Source: Cymodocea nodosa | Lineage: Eukaryota > Streptophyta > Magnoliopsida > Alismatales > Cymodoceaceae | Direction of reading: 5' to 3' | Assembly (NCBI GenBank): GCA_036874045.1 | Contig: CM072345.1 | Location: forward strand, 5,853,501-5,917,500 | Length of the DNA: 64,000 nt | Shown here: piece after piece, positions 10,600 to 21,490 of the stretch | How the letters are laid out: each line of letters opens with the position of its first letter | Position numbering within the stretch: position 1 is the stretch's first letter | The notes under the pieces: generated by a model | The model's input: the letters and a program-made list of their open reading frames with translations, nothing else | Told to the model about the DNA's origin: nothing | Databases searched by the model: none | Program-made: the position numbers and the translations under genes

Positions 10600-12093
10600 A
10601 TGGCTACTGGAAATGGTAATTTTTCTTTATATGAAGGCCAAAATCTTAATCGTCCTCCTTTATTTGATGGAATACATTTTGAATATTGGAAATATAGGAT
10701 GACTGCTTTTCTTCAAAGTATAGATCATAAGTTGTGGTTCATGATTTCTAAACCATATACTCTGTTATCTACCCCTTATAATTTTTAGACAATTACTGAA
10801 AAAGAAAATGAAACTCGGAATGCTAAGGGCATAAATATTTTATTTTGTGCATTGAGTTATGAATAGTTCAGTAAAGTGTCGGAATATAAATATGCTTATG
10901 AGGTGTGGCATGCATTAGAAGTTTCACATGAAGGTACTTCTCAAGTTTAAGAGATTAAAATAAACATGTTGATTCATAAGTATGAACTCTTTAAGATGCA
11001 TGAAGACAAAAGTATTTCTGAGATGTTTTCCAGATTTTTTGATATCATAAACTCTTTAAAATGCTTAGGAAAGAATTTTGAACAGAAGGATTTGGTGAGG
11101 AAAATTCTCAGATCCCTAAGTTCTAAATGGTCTCAGAAAGTAACATCAATTGAAGAATCACGAGATTTAAATGTTTATACCATGAATGAACTTATAGGAA
11201 ACTTAATAGCTTATGAAGTTCAATTAAATGAATCACTGAGTCACAACAAACCAAAAATGAAGAAAGAAATAGCCTTCAAAATTAATTCAGATTCTGATAT
11301 ATCTACTAATTTTGACGAGGATTTGATTTTACTGACTAGGAAATTCAAGAAAGCATGGAAAGCTAGGAAATAGCAAAGGAACAGAAATGACAAACCCTCA
11401 ACGTCAAAATCACTAAATGACAAGAATTCTTCATCTAGAAAGTATGTATGTTACAACTGTAAGAAACCTGGACATCTTTCTCCAGATTGTCCTATAAGGA
11501 AAAATGAAAAGCAAAGTAGGACAAATCTGAAGAAGACGGCTCAAAAAATTTAGAAAAAGTTTTACAAGAAAAAAGCTTTGAAGGTCACTTGGGATGACAC
11601 GTCTGAAGAGTCTGAATCTGAGGAATCATCATCAAAATCTTCACATTCAGAAGGAGAACAAGAGTTAGAAGATGTTGCTCATGTGTGCTTCATGGCAGAT
11701 GAGTCTAAGGTAATATCTGATCTTGAAAGTCATTCAGATTTTAACTTTGATGAATTATTATGTGCTTATCATGCATTATTACAAAAACTTAAAGTTTGTA
11801 AACTGGAAAATAAGAATACTAGAAACTCTTTATCCTTTGTGGAAGAAGAAAATTGTTTCCTGTCTACTACTTTAGAAAAGTTTAAATGTGATAATGAAAA
11901 TCATGCTAGAGATTTGCATAAATTTAGATTTAATGAATGTGTCTTGCATGAACAAATGCAGAATACAAATGCTGAAAAATTAAAGATAGAATTTGAAAAT
12001 GAAATCTTGAGAAAAAATATAAATGAACTTGAATTAGAAATAGATAAATTAAAACTGAGAGAGCTAGATTTAAATTCTACCATTGAGAAATAG
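10600..12093 (+). pseudogene. gag: CopB gag with intact zinc knuckle, broken by stops
   Basis: Starts MATGNGNFSLYEGQNLNRPP and shows the FDG...YWKYRM gag core. A canonical knuckle C-Y-N-C-K-K-P-G-H-L-S-P-D-C lies near 11450-11490, followed by an acidic serine-rich stretch and a coiled-coil tail. In-frame stops are at 10786, 10864, 10948, 11371, 11551 and 12091. At 12091 the gag frame runs straight into RT, because the deletion relative to CopC (about 2,393 bases) joined the two in one frame. The junction shows a short microhomology (AAATGGA against AATTGGA in CopC). Confidence 0.85.
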
Positions 12094-12096
12094 ATA

Positions 12097-13565
12097 GTGG
12101 CAATGCAAGAAGAACTAAATCAATTCATTAGAAATGATGTTTGGGAATTAGTCTCTCTACTAGAAAATCAGTCCATAATAGGTACAAAGTGGATCTTTAG
12201 AAACAAAACTAACGAAACTGGTCAAGTTATAAAGAACAAAGCTAGATTAGTTGCACAAGGGTATACACAAGAAGAATGACTAGATTATGATGAAACATTT
12301 GCTCCTGTGGCTAGGTTAGAAAGTATTAGAATATTATTGGCCTATGCTTGTTATATAGATTTTAAATTATTTCAAATGGATGTAAAGAGTGCATTTCTAA
12401 ATGGTTTAATTAATGAAGAAGTCTATGTAAAACAACCACCTGGATTTGAAGATATTAAAAATCCTGACTTTGTGTATAAATTGAAGAAAACCTTATATGG
12501 TTTGAAGCAAGCACCTAGATCTTGGTATGAAAGATTATCTACTTTTTTAATAGAAAAAGGTTATATCATGGGAAAAGTGGATCATACTCTATTTATCAAG
12601 CGAGATGGTAAAGATCAGATTGTTCAAATATACGTGGATGATATAATCTTTGGAGCAACCTTTGATAAGTTGATAAAAATATTCTCTAAAGAGATGACTA
12701 ATCAGTTTGAAATGAGTATGATTGGAGAACTTTCATATTTTCTAGGATTTCAAATTAAGCAAATGGATAAAGGTATATTTTTAAATCAAGAAAAGTATGC
12801 AGATGAAATACTTAAGAAATTTAATTTTAATGATACAAGGATTCGAGGAACTCCTATGAGTACTTCTTTAAAGTTAGATATTGATGACATAGTAAAATCA
12901 ATAGATCAAAGAAAATACAAAAGTATGATTGGTTCTTTACTTTATTTGACTGCTAGTAGACTTGATATTATGTTTGCTATGTGTGTTTGTGCTAGATTTC
13001 AATCTAATCCTAAAAAATCACACTTAATAGTAGTTAAAAGAATATTTAGATATATACAAGGAACTAAAAATTTTGAACTATATTATTCTAAGGATAGTTC
13101 AATAGATCTTATAGGATATACTGATGTTGATTATGTAGGATCTAAATCTAATTCAAAAATTACAAGTGGCACATGTCAATTATTGGGAAATAATTTGGTG
13201 TCATGGTTTAGTAAAAAGCAAAATTGTGTAACACTTTCTACTACCAAAGCTAAATATGTTGCACTTAGATTCTGTGGATAAGGCAAACTTTAGAAGATTT
13301 TGGATTATCTTATAATACAACTAAGATTTATTGTGACAATAATTCTATAATAAATCTTTCCAAAAATCCTGTATTACATTCTAGAGCAAAACATATAGAG
13401 GTTAGACATCATTTTCTAAGAGATAACGTAATTAAAGGAAAAATTAAATTAGAATTTGTGTCTAGTAAAAATCAATTAGTTGATATATTTACAAAACCCA
13501 TAGACGAAAATACATTCTGCAACATTAGATTAAATTTGGGTATTTGTAGGCTATGTGATGTGTAA
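12097..13565 (+). pseudogene. pol: CopB RT and RNase H
   Basis: RT opens with AMQEELNQFIRNDVWELV and contains [11 protein letters not shown] and the catalytic YVDD at 12631-12642. RNase H has the DVDYVGS, SWFSKKQNC and LSTTKAKY regions; the first Asp motif, normally DADY, and the Glu motif, normally TEAEY, are both altered. A stop at 12278 and a deletion of about a dozen bases near 13270, relative to CopC, end the frame early; the remnant runs on to GICRLCDV at 13565. No integrase or protease precedes it. Confidence 0.87.
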
Positions 13566-14640
13566 AATGCTTAAACTCCACATAAAAAGATAAATAGTAT
13601 TGATGATGTTGTTCACCTCATAGATATTATATACTTATCATAAATATCTAAGTAATATCAAAACTGCTGCGTAAGATACTATGTATTTATTGTAAAATCA
13701 TAGTAGTATCTTATTGATTTTAAGTAGTTTATCAATTTTAATGGTTTTACGATTTTAAGTTGAAGTGTAAATGAAAAACATTAAATACTTCTAAAATTCT
13801 GAAATTTTGATTAAGTGTTTTCTTTGAATCAAGGAAAGTGCATATGATCATGCATAAATTTGACTTAATTGATTAAACTTGTAGGATAAGTTATATGTAA
13901 CTCATCTTAAACTGTTAATCAAAAGTATAAGCTTATTGAAACTGATTCATATTCTTAGTAAAATCATAGAAGTAAAAATTATATGAGATTTGTGTTTTAT
14001 TACATCTGTATTAATGGAATACATATATATTGTTCTTAAAATGAAAAGTGCTTACAAAGTGAAAATCTTTGAGAGTTTATTGATCAATTTGATCACGAGC
14101 CTTTTGTACTTGAGCAGATAGGTATGTAAAGATTGTTGTCCTGAAAAAGGATTCTTTAAATCTGGCAGCCTAAGGTTTTGATCAGATCTGGGATTGTTGA
14201 CTGAAAGCTCATTACATGGGTACATTAGAAAGCTCTTGTATGATTCAAGCTTTTCAAACTAACTTTTAAAGAAAATTATCAATAATAACTATTTTGAAAA
14301 GAAAAAGTTGTTTCATTAATTACAAATATCTTTGAATCAAATATAGTTTCTACCAATATGACTACTGAGTTATTGAATCAACATTAGTACTTTTGAAAAT
14401 GTTTATTTGAAATACATTCTTTTATTCTCCTTGAATTAATCATATTGAGTTCAAAGTTATGTTTTGATTCATATACAGTAGGACTTGATTCTAGATATCA
14501 TTTTTGATGAAGTCAAAATAACAAAAGTTTCTAAAAAGAAAATTTAACATAGTTATACTTAACATCTATTGTTATACAAGTATATTTTGTATGTTATTGA
14601 ATATATAAGAAGTATATTTGTAGGGGGAGGATTAACAATG
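13566..14640 (+). other. Non-coding module shared with Gypsy elements (CopB copy)
   Basis: No long ORF on the sense strand. From about 13650 to 14635 the sequence aligns by eye with 45200-46205 (CopC), 35185-36290 (Gyp1) and, reversed, 20345-21248 (Gyp2). The most conserved core is 14068-14270. An antisense ORF of 57 codons (complement of 14052-14225) recurs in all copies, but amino-acid-changing differences are as frequent as silent ones, so protein selection is not supported. The module ends in a GTAGGGGGAGG polypurine-like tract (about 14623). Confidence 0.75.
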
Positions 14641-15056
14641 TCCAAAACAGAATAATATAATTCAGAATACAAATCTTGGTTAATCTGAATTAATGTCCTC
14701 TTAAAAGCTTGATGAAATAATTTACAAAGACAATCAAACTATTTTAGATTCAAAGGACAGGAATGTTAGAATAATTTACAATGTTCTCAAGAAAATGATA
14801 AGGTATAGTTATTGTGATGTGTTCGGAATGTTTCAGTTGAAAGCATCCGAAAATTGTTTTAAGTATACTAACTAAATGTTATGTTAGATAAGGTAACGTG
14901 TAAAATTGCCTCTAGACAGCGTTTTACTCGTTAGGTTAGTTAACTCAACGAGTTATACTAGAATTTTTTGGGTACCTTAATTGAATAAACTATATTCAAT
15001 ACTCATTTGAAATCCAAACCCGACTTATACACGTTGAGTTACTCACCTAAAAACCC
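14641..15056 (+). other. Spacer before ORF3 with AGTTA motifs
   Basis: No gene. It holds an inverted motif pair TCGTTAGGTTA / TAACTCAACGAG (about 14929-14955) and ACGTTGAGTTA (about 15031), and lies just upstream of the TATTTAAA box. It is well conserved in CopC (46210-46629). Confidence 0.6.
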
Positions 15057-15064
15057 TATTTAAA
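15057..15064 (+). promoter_or_regulatory. Putative internal promoter (TATTTAAA) of ORF3, CopB
   Basis: TATTTAAA follows AAACCC and lies 90 bases before the ORF3 ATG at 15147. The same box is at 46630-46637 in CopC and at 28697-28704 in the Gypsy element Gyp1, with similar spacing to ORF3. A TATA function is inferred from sequence and conserved position only. Confidence 0.5.
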
Positions 15065-15146
15065 CACTTATTACACGGGCACTTAGGTTATTCGTAAACT
15101 TTGTCAAGAAAATCTTTCCTGCTTGTTCTTGTTACAACCTGCGATG

Positions 15147-17408
15147 ATGGTCTCTAAGTTCTACAAAGGTCATGGCAAAGGAAAAGGTAAAAGCAGAGGA
15201 GATGCAAAGGGAAAAGAAATAGAGAATGATGAAGTTCCACGCACTTGGTTCAAAAAAATATTTCAAGTGGACAAAAGGTTAGCAGAAATTTATGGAGATT
15301 ACTTCTTTCCTCAAGGTATACTAGATGAAGTTAGACAAGAGCTTCAAAATACTAATGAAAATATTACATACATGGGTATTCGTAGTAAATTTGATAGAGA
15401 ATACAGAATGAAATGTGCTGAGATTGCATTTCTCGAGTAGTATGCAAAATATTTGGAAAAAGGTGTAGGTACATCAACAAGAATTCCTCAAATACCAATA
15501 AATGGTACAAGACTACATGCATTTGAGGAAGAACATGAATTTGCTCTCCCTACCCCTTTATATTCAAAACAAGTAGAATCACATATTGCTGTAGATAAAA
15601 GAAAAGTTGATAGTCTTCGAAAGGCTATAGCAATAGAAAGTGCCTTTGAAGAATTAAAGCAGAAAACTTTTCTGGAGCAATTTCAAAAGAAAACAACAAT
15701 ACTTGCAAAAGAGAAACAAAAATGCTATAGAAGAAGAAAAGTCAGAAAAATTATGTCTACAAAGATAAAGTCTATTGGACAAGGACAATCGGATGAAAAT
15801 TTATTTCCAAAGGACAATGTATGTCTAGACATTGTACCTTATTTTGCATCTGATAAACTCATCAGTTCTGAGCATACTAAAACTGATGATGATAATGAGA
15901 CTTTATTTTCTCTTACTAGAAAACTTGAGAAGAAATGCAAATCAAATATAAGCTCAAGTTTTTCTATTAGTACAAGTCCTGATGATGCAGAAATTGAAAA
16001 ATTAGAGCATCAGGCACCTGACATTGAACAAGTTATTGCAGATATAATTGACAATGTTGAGGCAGTAACTAGTTCACAGGCTGAATTGTCTAGAGTAGTA
16101 GATATTGAAAATATTAAGACTCCAAAAGAGCTAAATGTTAACCAACCTTCTTCAGAATATATAGAAGCAGAGTCTGAGAATTCACAGCATGTATCAATAG
16201 AGATATCTGTTGAACAAAATGAACAATTACAAATAGATACACCGGTTGTAGAATTTGTTGAAAAATTGAACTCTAATCATTCTATAGAGACTGAACAGAT
16301 GAATGTTGAGCATATTGAAAATGTTCCTAACACTGTTGAAGCTGAAGAATTAAGCTTACTTGAGCAGCTTCAAGATAATATTTTGACAGAGGAACAAAAT
16401 GACATTCATTTTGAAGAAGAGATTCCTGAAGATGAAATAAATTCAAAATCACGGCTTCAGGTATCAACTTCTTTGTATAGAATAATAAATATTCAAGGAA
16501 ATTCAATTCATTTTAGATCTGAAGAAGCATTGCAGAAATATAATAATCTGATTACATGTCAGATTTTGCATGCTCGATCAATAAAATTCAGAAATTTGAT
16601 GGAAATAAAAGATCTATTTGAGTATCAAGGCCTCATTCAATTCTTACCAGTTGGAACAAAATGGAAGCAATACACAAAGTTTATTGTAACTTTTTATAGC
16701 AATTTGGTCAAGAATGAAAATTTTCTAAAAACTCAAATAAATCAATAGGAGTTTATATTATCTCCTGAGTTAATTTTTGAAGTTTTGGGATTACTAAATG
16801 AAGGTGTTGTTGTTACAAACAGATTTGACATGATTAGACAACTAGAATGGAACATTCAGTCTTTATCAAAAATTTCAAATGTATATTCTAAAATGAGATT
16901 AATGGAAAATCTAAATGCAGAGGCAAGGTTCATTGCAAATATATTGCTTGCAAATTTATTTTAGAGAGTTGGACACAATATGGAAGTCAGCAAAAGCTGT
17001 TTATAAGCAACTTATGGTCTACTAAATAGAATTCAAATCAATTGGTTTGATGTTTTTACTTCTCAACTACAGCATATGAGTTCAAATTTATTTTATGGTG
17101 ATGTTGTATGTAGAATCCTTGCAAACCAATTGAATTTATCCGACTGGCCCTCTGAAACTAAAGGCATGAGAGCATTTAGTGTAAAAGATTTGCAACGATT
17201 CCAGGCCATGCATAAACCTCAACAACAACAACCTGACTATACAGACCATATACAACCACAACAACAAAGTTATTCAATTCAAGCAGAACAACAAACCCAA
17301 ATACCTCCTAACTTAGATGCAGTGCTTAACGACATTAGAAATGATATTAGGCATCTAGGAGATAAAATATGTAATGCTATATGTGATATACCTAGGAGAG
17401 ATCGATAA
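15147..17408 (+). pseudogene. Accessory ORF3 protein, plant-transposon domain, CopB
   Basis: Reads MVSKFYKGHGKGKGKSRG onward for 753 codons in one frame, with in-frame stops at 15438, 16746, 16963 and 17005. Order: basic N-terminus; a W-F-K-K-I-F-Q-V-D-K segment; a long acidic, Glu/Gln-rich middle; a globular domain at about residues 450-560 (IHFRSEEALQKY, DLFEYQGLIQFLP, FYSNL, LSPELIFEVLGLLNEG); a Gln-rich C-terminus. The globular part resembles the 'putative plant transposon protein' domain (PF20167 type) found near Athila elements; this is recognition by pattern. It sits where env-like genes lie in SIRE Copia elements. I see no signal peptide or membrane segment, so it is not an envelope by sequence. 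Confidence 0.7.
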
Positions 17409-17900
17409 CTGCTTGTTTGCTTATTTCTAAATACAAAATGTAATGTTTGTATTTATTATTTGATTCATTGAACAATACATTTTTTTCTGTAAATGCATTC
17501 TATTCTTATTATTGTTTACGGAAAAAGTTGTAAATATATCTCTTACTATATATATATTCCCTATAATTATCTTTTTGATTAATGACAAAAAGGGGGAGAA
17601 ATGTTATAAAATGATGATTATGATTTTAATTGCATATAATATAAAGGGAGATGATATTTATGGTTATTGTAATCTGATAGATGATAATTAGAGAAATGAT
17701 ACTTATGTAATTATTGACATCTTAAAGTTTTAATTCTAAGAGGTGAAATTTACACAAACAATAGAAATAAGATTAAGTGAACTTAAGTCAACAAACTTGT
17801 TTGTTGAATTAAAAGTTAACCCAACGAAGGTGCTTTGTTGAGTTAAATATATTTCATAATTCATTTAATATGATTTTGTCATCATCAAAAAGGGGGAGAT
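17409..17900 (+). other. CopB 3' untranslated region with polypurine tracts
   Basis: No gene. AAAAAGGGGGAGA tracts lie at about 17587-17600 and 17887-17900, the second next to the 3' LTR. A GTTAACCCAACGAA / TTTGTTGAGTTAAA inverted pair lies at about 17815-17848. Confidence 0.7.
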
Positions 17901-18566
17901 TATTGAGTATTATGTTTTGATGATGTGTGCTAAATAAAAATAATCATATTTGCTCAATTACTATTGCTTGTGAAAAGAAATTAAAATCATCAATTAATAC
18001 AGAAAAAGTTTACTGATATAAATATTTGTCTGTATTAGATCTGAAATTATACTAAGTTAATAACTAGTCATTTCATTGCATTAATTTCTCATTTAACTAA
18101 CCGTTAAGTTAACGTGTTTTTTTATTGAAAAGCATAATATATTTTAAAGTTATATTTTATGTATCATGTACAATGCACGTTTAGAAAACTCGTTAAGTTA
18201 TTGAGTAAAAGAAGAGACAAACTCGTTAAGTTAGTGTTATACACGTGGTGAAATTATAAGTTACGAATGTTATATTGTATCATGTGAGGTGCACATGTTT
18301 AACTCGTTAAGTTAACATAACTAAACACGTTAAGTTGCTATATTGAACACTAAGGCAACGCATTAGGTTAGCATTATAAACTTAAGTTGTTATTTTTGCA
18401 TGTGGTAAAATTCTTATTATAAAAACATATGTTTATCACTAGTTCGTTAAGTTATCGTAACACAACGAAGATGGTTCATTGAGTTAGTGTAACACCACGG
18501 ACTTAGTTCGTTGAGTTAGCTACAATACTAGTCATGTGAATTGGCACGTGAGAAATTTGTTAAGTT
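17901..18566 (+). repeat. CopB 3' LTR, left part only
   Basis: Matches 8944-9610 of the 5' LTR, including the TATTGAGTAT start, then breaks off at TTTGTTAAGTTAG and continues as a family-1 Copia LTR. The TATA box and right half are missing. Confidence 0.85.
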
Positions 18567-19984
18567 AGGACCCTAGTATTTTGATAATGCAAAACCTATG
18601 TGAGGAAATATATTGTATTTCACAGTTAAGTCAGTGCAGCATTAGATTAGAAGGCAGATAGAACAAACTCCATGCAGATGAACAGATGGAGAAGATTCCA
18701 GATAATACTACCTTAAAGTTACAGGAAAATTGGACAGTTACAGGTCTGTAGAGTAAGTTTAAAGCAACAGCAATACTATCGGACAGTTAGAAGAATAACT
18801 ATCCGAAATTCCAAACAGATGCTCAAATGGGTTTTCAGAGAGTTAGAAAGATAACTATCCGAAATTTCAAAAGAGTTTCGGTGAGTTACAATTTAACCAT
18901 CCGAAACTTAAGTCACTGAATTTCCCACATGCAGAATTCTAGAAAGAAGTGCAAATAAGTTTTTAGAGAGTTAGAAAGATAACTATCCGAAATCCTAAAG
19001 TGTTTCAGTGAGTTATAGGGATAACCATCCAAAACTTAAGTCAGTCTTTATGCACGTGCTAAATTAAAGCAATCGGAAAGTTGACAAAGTCAAATTATTC
19101 GACAAGTATTTAACTGTTCGGTGAGTTACAGTTATAAGTATCCGATTGGATGATAGCTCACATTTAAATATTCTGGAATCCTACCTGGCAGTAAAGGTTA
19201 AGTGATCTTTCGATGAGTTACAGTTACTCTTCAGAGAGTTGCATTGCTAACTATCCGAAAGAATAGGAAAATCGGTAAGTTATCTTGAAACGATTTTCTG
19301 AACGGTCACTTGCCGTATTGTGACTTGATCCTAATCAAGTACAGTAGAATACATCCGTTGGAAGAAAATATGATCGTTGTACATATCAGGTATATATACA
19401 AGATACAGACAACGGATTTAGATAGCTTTTTGCTCATATACATATAGAGATACAGTATACATTGCAGATCAATTACTGATATAGAAGAAAGCTTAAATTC
19501 AGTTCAACAAAGAATCGATTGAAAGCTGGATTTACAAGAAGATTCTTAAAGCTCTCCATGTGCTGAAAGTCTGATCCAAGAAGGATCATTTGGTTCATGG
19601 CTTCAACCTAAAAGCTACATTCAGTTGTTGGTTTGAGTTTCGACCTGAAAACTCAAGAGGTTGGTTTTTTGGAGTTTATACCTGAAAACTTCTGAGTGTT
19701 GGTTTTCTAGAGTTTATACTTGAAAACTTCTGTGTGGTTGGTTCTTGCTTCGACCTGAAAGCAAGTGTATAAGTGTTGAGATACTTAGTGAAGCCCAAGT
19801 GACTCTTGGGGGTGGACTAGCCGAGTTGGTGAACCACTTAAAATTCTCTTGTGTTTCTTACCTTTATTTCCGCTGTGCATGATATTTTTATCTAATTATT
19901 ACTTGTGCAAACTGATTAATCAAATTAGTTAGTAAAGTGAAAAATAGGCTTAAATTCAAATTGTTCTCCATTCACCCCCCCTCT
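18567..19984 (+). repeat. Lone family-1 Copia LTR (CopA2)
   Basis: Begins GGACCCTAGTATTTTG, related to the CopA LTR start, has TAACTATCCGAA / TTCGGTGAGTTA pairs at 18775-19250, TATATATA at 19391, the stem-loop array at about 19598-19766, and the usual right end running into CCATTCACCCCCC. No internal region follows; Gypsy sequence begins at about 19985. It is a solo or truncated LTR of a subfamily distinct from CopA. Confidence 0.82.
19598..19766 (+). repeat. ACCTGA stem-loop array in CopA2 LTR
   Basis: Five units at about 35-40 base spacing, four of them led by GTTGGTT. Stems: GGCTT/AAGCT near 19599, TTGAGTTT/AAACTCAA near 19634, GGAGTTT/AAACTTC near 19671, a weaker AGTTT/AAACT near 19711, and CTTGCTT/AAGCAAG near 19745. 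Loops are CAACCTAA, CGACCTGA, ATACCTGA, ATACTTGA and CGACCTGA. Stem sequences differ but stay complementary. Confidence 0.7.
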
Positions 19985-21490
19985 TCAATAAGCTCTCCGT
20001 TGACTTAAAGTTAACTCAACAGACTAAGTTCGTTGAGTTATAGCTAACTCAACGGACTAACCTCGTGGATTTAAGTTAACTCCACGAGCCTGACTTTTCT
20101 TTCTAATACTGCTATTTACAGAGGAATTCGGCCAACCATTAGGCGATTCCACAAATTGTAAATAACATCAATTAAGCTCTTTAATGCTAGTTAACATTGG
20201 ATTTATCATTAAGCAATACTAACATTCAGATAATTTAAACAGTAACCATTAAAATATTTAAGTCTTTTGTACGAACCAATTTCAGTAACTGTAAAATTAA
20301 AACTAACATTAAAACAGTAACCAAACTAAGATCTAATTAATTGGTTTTTAAAAGTGCTAGAATTAATTCTTCCCCTTTTTTTTTCTTCTGTTTAGCATAA
20401 AAATATATTTTGTATGTTTCAGTAATCAACCTGCAAAGATACTTAGAATATATGTAAATTACATACAAAGTATATCATCATCATATAGGTGTTAATTATA
20501 TTATCGTTTGTTCTTCTTTTCATCATCTGTAATCCTGAATTTTCCAATAAGATTTCTAGAAGAAATTTCAACAACATACGAATCAAAGTACAATCCAATT
20601 CAATCTGATTAAGACAAGTAGAATAAAGAATTGTATCTCCATTAAACAACTTCAAAAGTCAATTCCAGATTCATATTTCAGCAATTCTAGATAATAGAAA
20701 ATATACTCGATTCATAAGATATCTGTATTTCACAAAACACTAGTATCTTTTTAGAACAGTATATGTTTTTTTTTTCTTTTTCTTTTTTTTTCTTCTTTTT
20801 TTTCTTTAAGAGTTAATTTAACAAGCTTGAATCATACAAGAGCTTTCTAATGTACCTATGTAACGAGCTTTCAGTCAACAATCCCATATTTGATCACGAT
20901 CTTAGGTTACCAGATTTCAAGAGTCCTTTTTTAGGTCAACAATCCTTATATACCAATCTACTCAAGTACAAAAGGCTCGTGATCAAACAAGTCAATAAAC
21001 TCTCAAAATTTTCCTCTCTCTTTTTTTTTTTTTTTTTTTTTAATCAAAACTACAAACACAAAACAAAACATTAATCACATACTATATATGAATGTATTTC
21101 ATTAATACAGATGTAGTAAAACACCAATCTCATATAGTTCTGCTTCTATCATTTACTGAAAATATGAATCCATCTCAATAAGCTCATACTTTTTCTGTAG
21201 TTTAATAAGATCTACACATAAATCATTCTACAAGTTCAATCAGCCGAATTTTCCCACTGTGCAGTTCTTTTTGCAAAACTTTCTAAATATGCCCATGCTT
21301 CTTCACTACATAATTTTAAAAATCCATTTTGACAAGTAGATTCTAATAAAGATTTCGTTGAAACATTAATGCCTTCATAAATTATACCTATTAATTGTGC
21401 TTTACTCATTGCATGATGTGGACATTGAGTTAGTAAATCTTTAAATCTTTCAAAATATTTCCAGAATGATTCACCTTATTTTTGGCTACA
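19985..21490 (-). mobile_element. Gypsy element Gyp2, 3' half (minus strand)
   Basis: Read on the minus strand it runs from a gag fragment (21490 to 21249) directly into the shared non-coding module (21248 to about 20345), then into the right part of a Gypsy LTR (about 20330 to 19985). Compared with Gyp1 it lacks everything equivalent to 32720-35430 (end of gag and the F-box-like gene) and the first roughly 1.2 kb of the LTR. It is the left flank of the Gyp1 insertion; the other half is 38218-38882. Confidence 0.83.
21249..21490 (-). pseudogene. gag: Gyp2 gag capsid fragment, downstream piece
   Basis: Minus-strand match to 32466-32705 of Gyp1, encoding the capsid end (FKDLLTQYPHH, IIYEGI type motifs). 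It is separated from its upstream piece (38777-38218) by the 16.7-kb Gyp1 insertion and fused on its 3' side to the non-coding module by a deletion. Confidence 0.8.

Larger units (their letters stand above)
8944..18566 (+). mobile_element. Copia element CopB (family 2), internally deleted
   Basis: 5' LTR 8944-10399, primer site, gag, RT-RNase H, a 1-kb non-coding module, accessory ORF3, polypurine tracts and a 3' LTR cut at about 18566. Compared with its relative CopC, about 2.4 kb carrying the end of gag, protease and integrase is absent (junction 12091-12096). Such an element would depend on another for integration. Confidence 0.88.

Noticed and set aside
15147-17408. ORF3 as a retroviral-type envelope gene
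   Set aside because: The position fits, but there is no signal peptide, membrane helix or Cys-rich ectodomain; the protein is charged, with coiled-coil or Gln-rich parts.
8944-18566. CopB as a clean nested insertion in the CopA 3' LTR
   Set aside because: The missing right end of the CopA LTR and a target duplication are not found beyond CopB, whose own 3' LTR is cut. A later rearrangement must have removed the evidence.
20443-20655. 70-codon minus-strand ORF
   Set aside because: Falls in the shared non-coding module of Gyp2 on its sense strand and is not open in the other copies.
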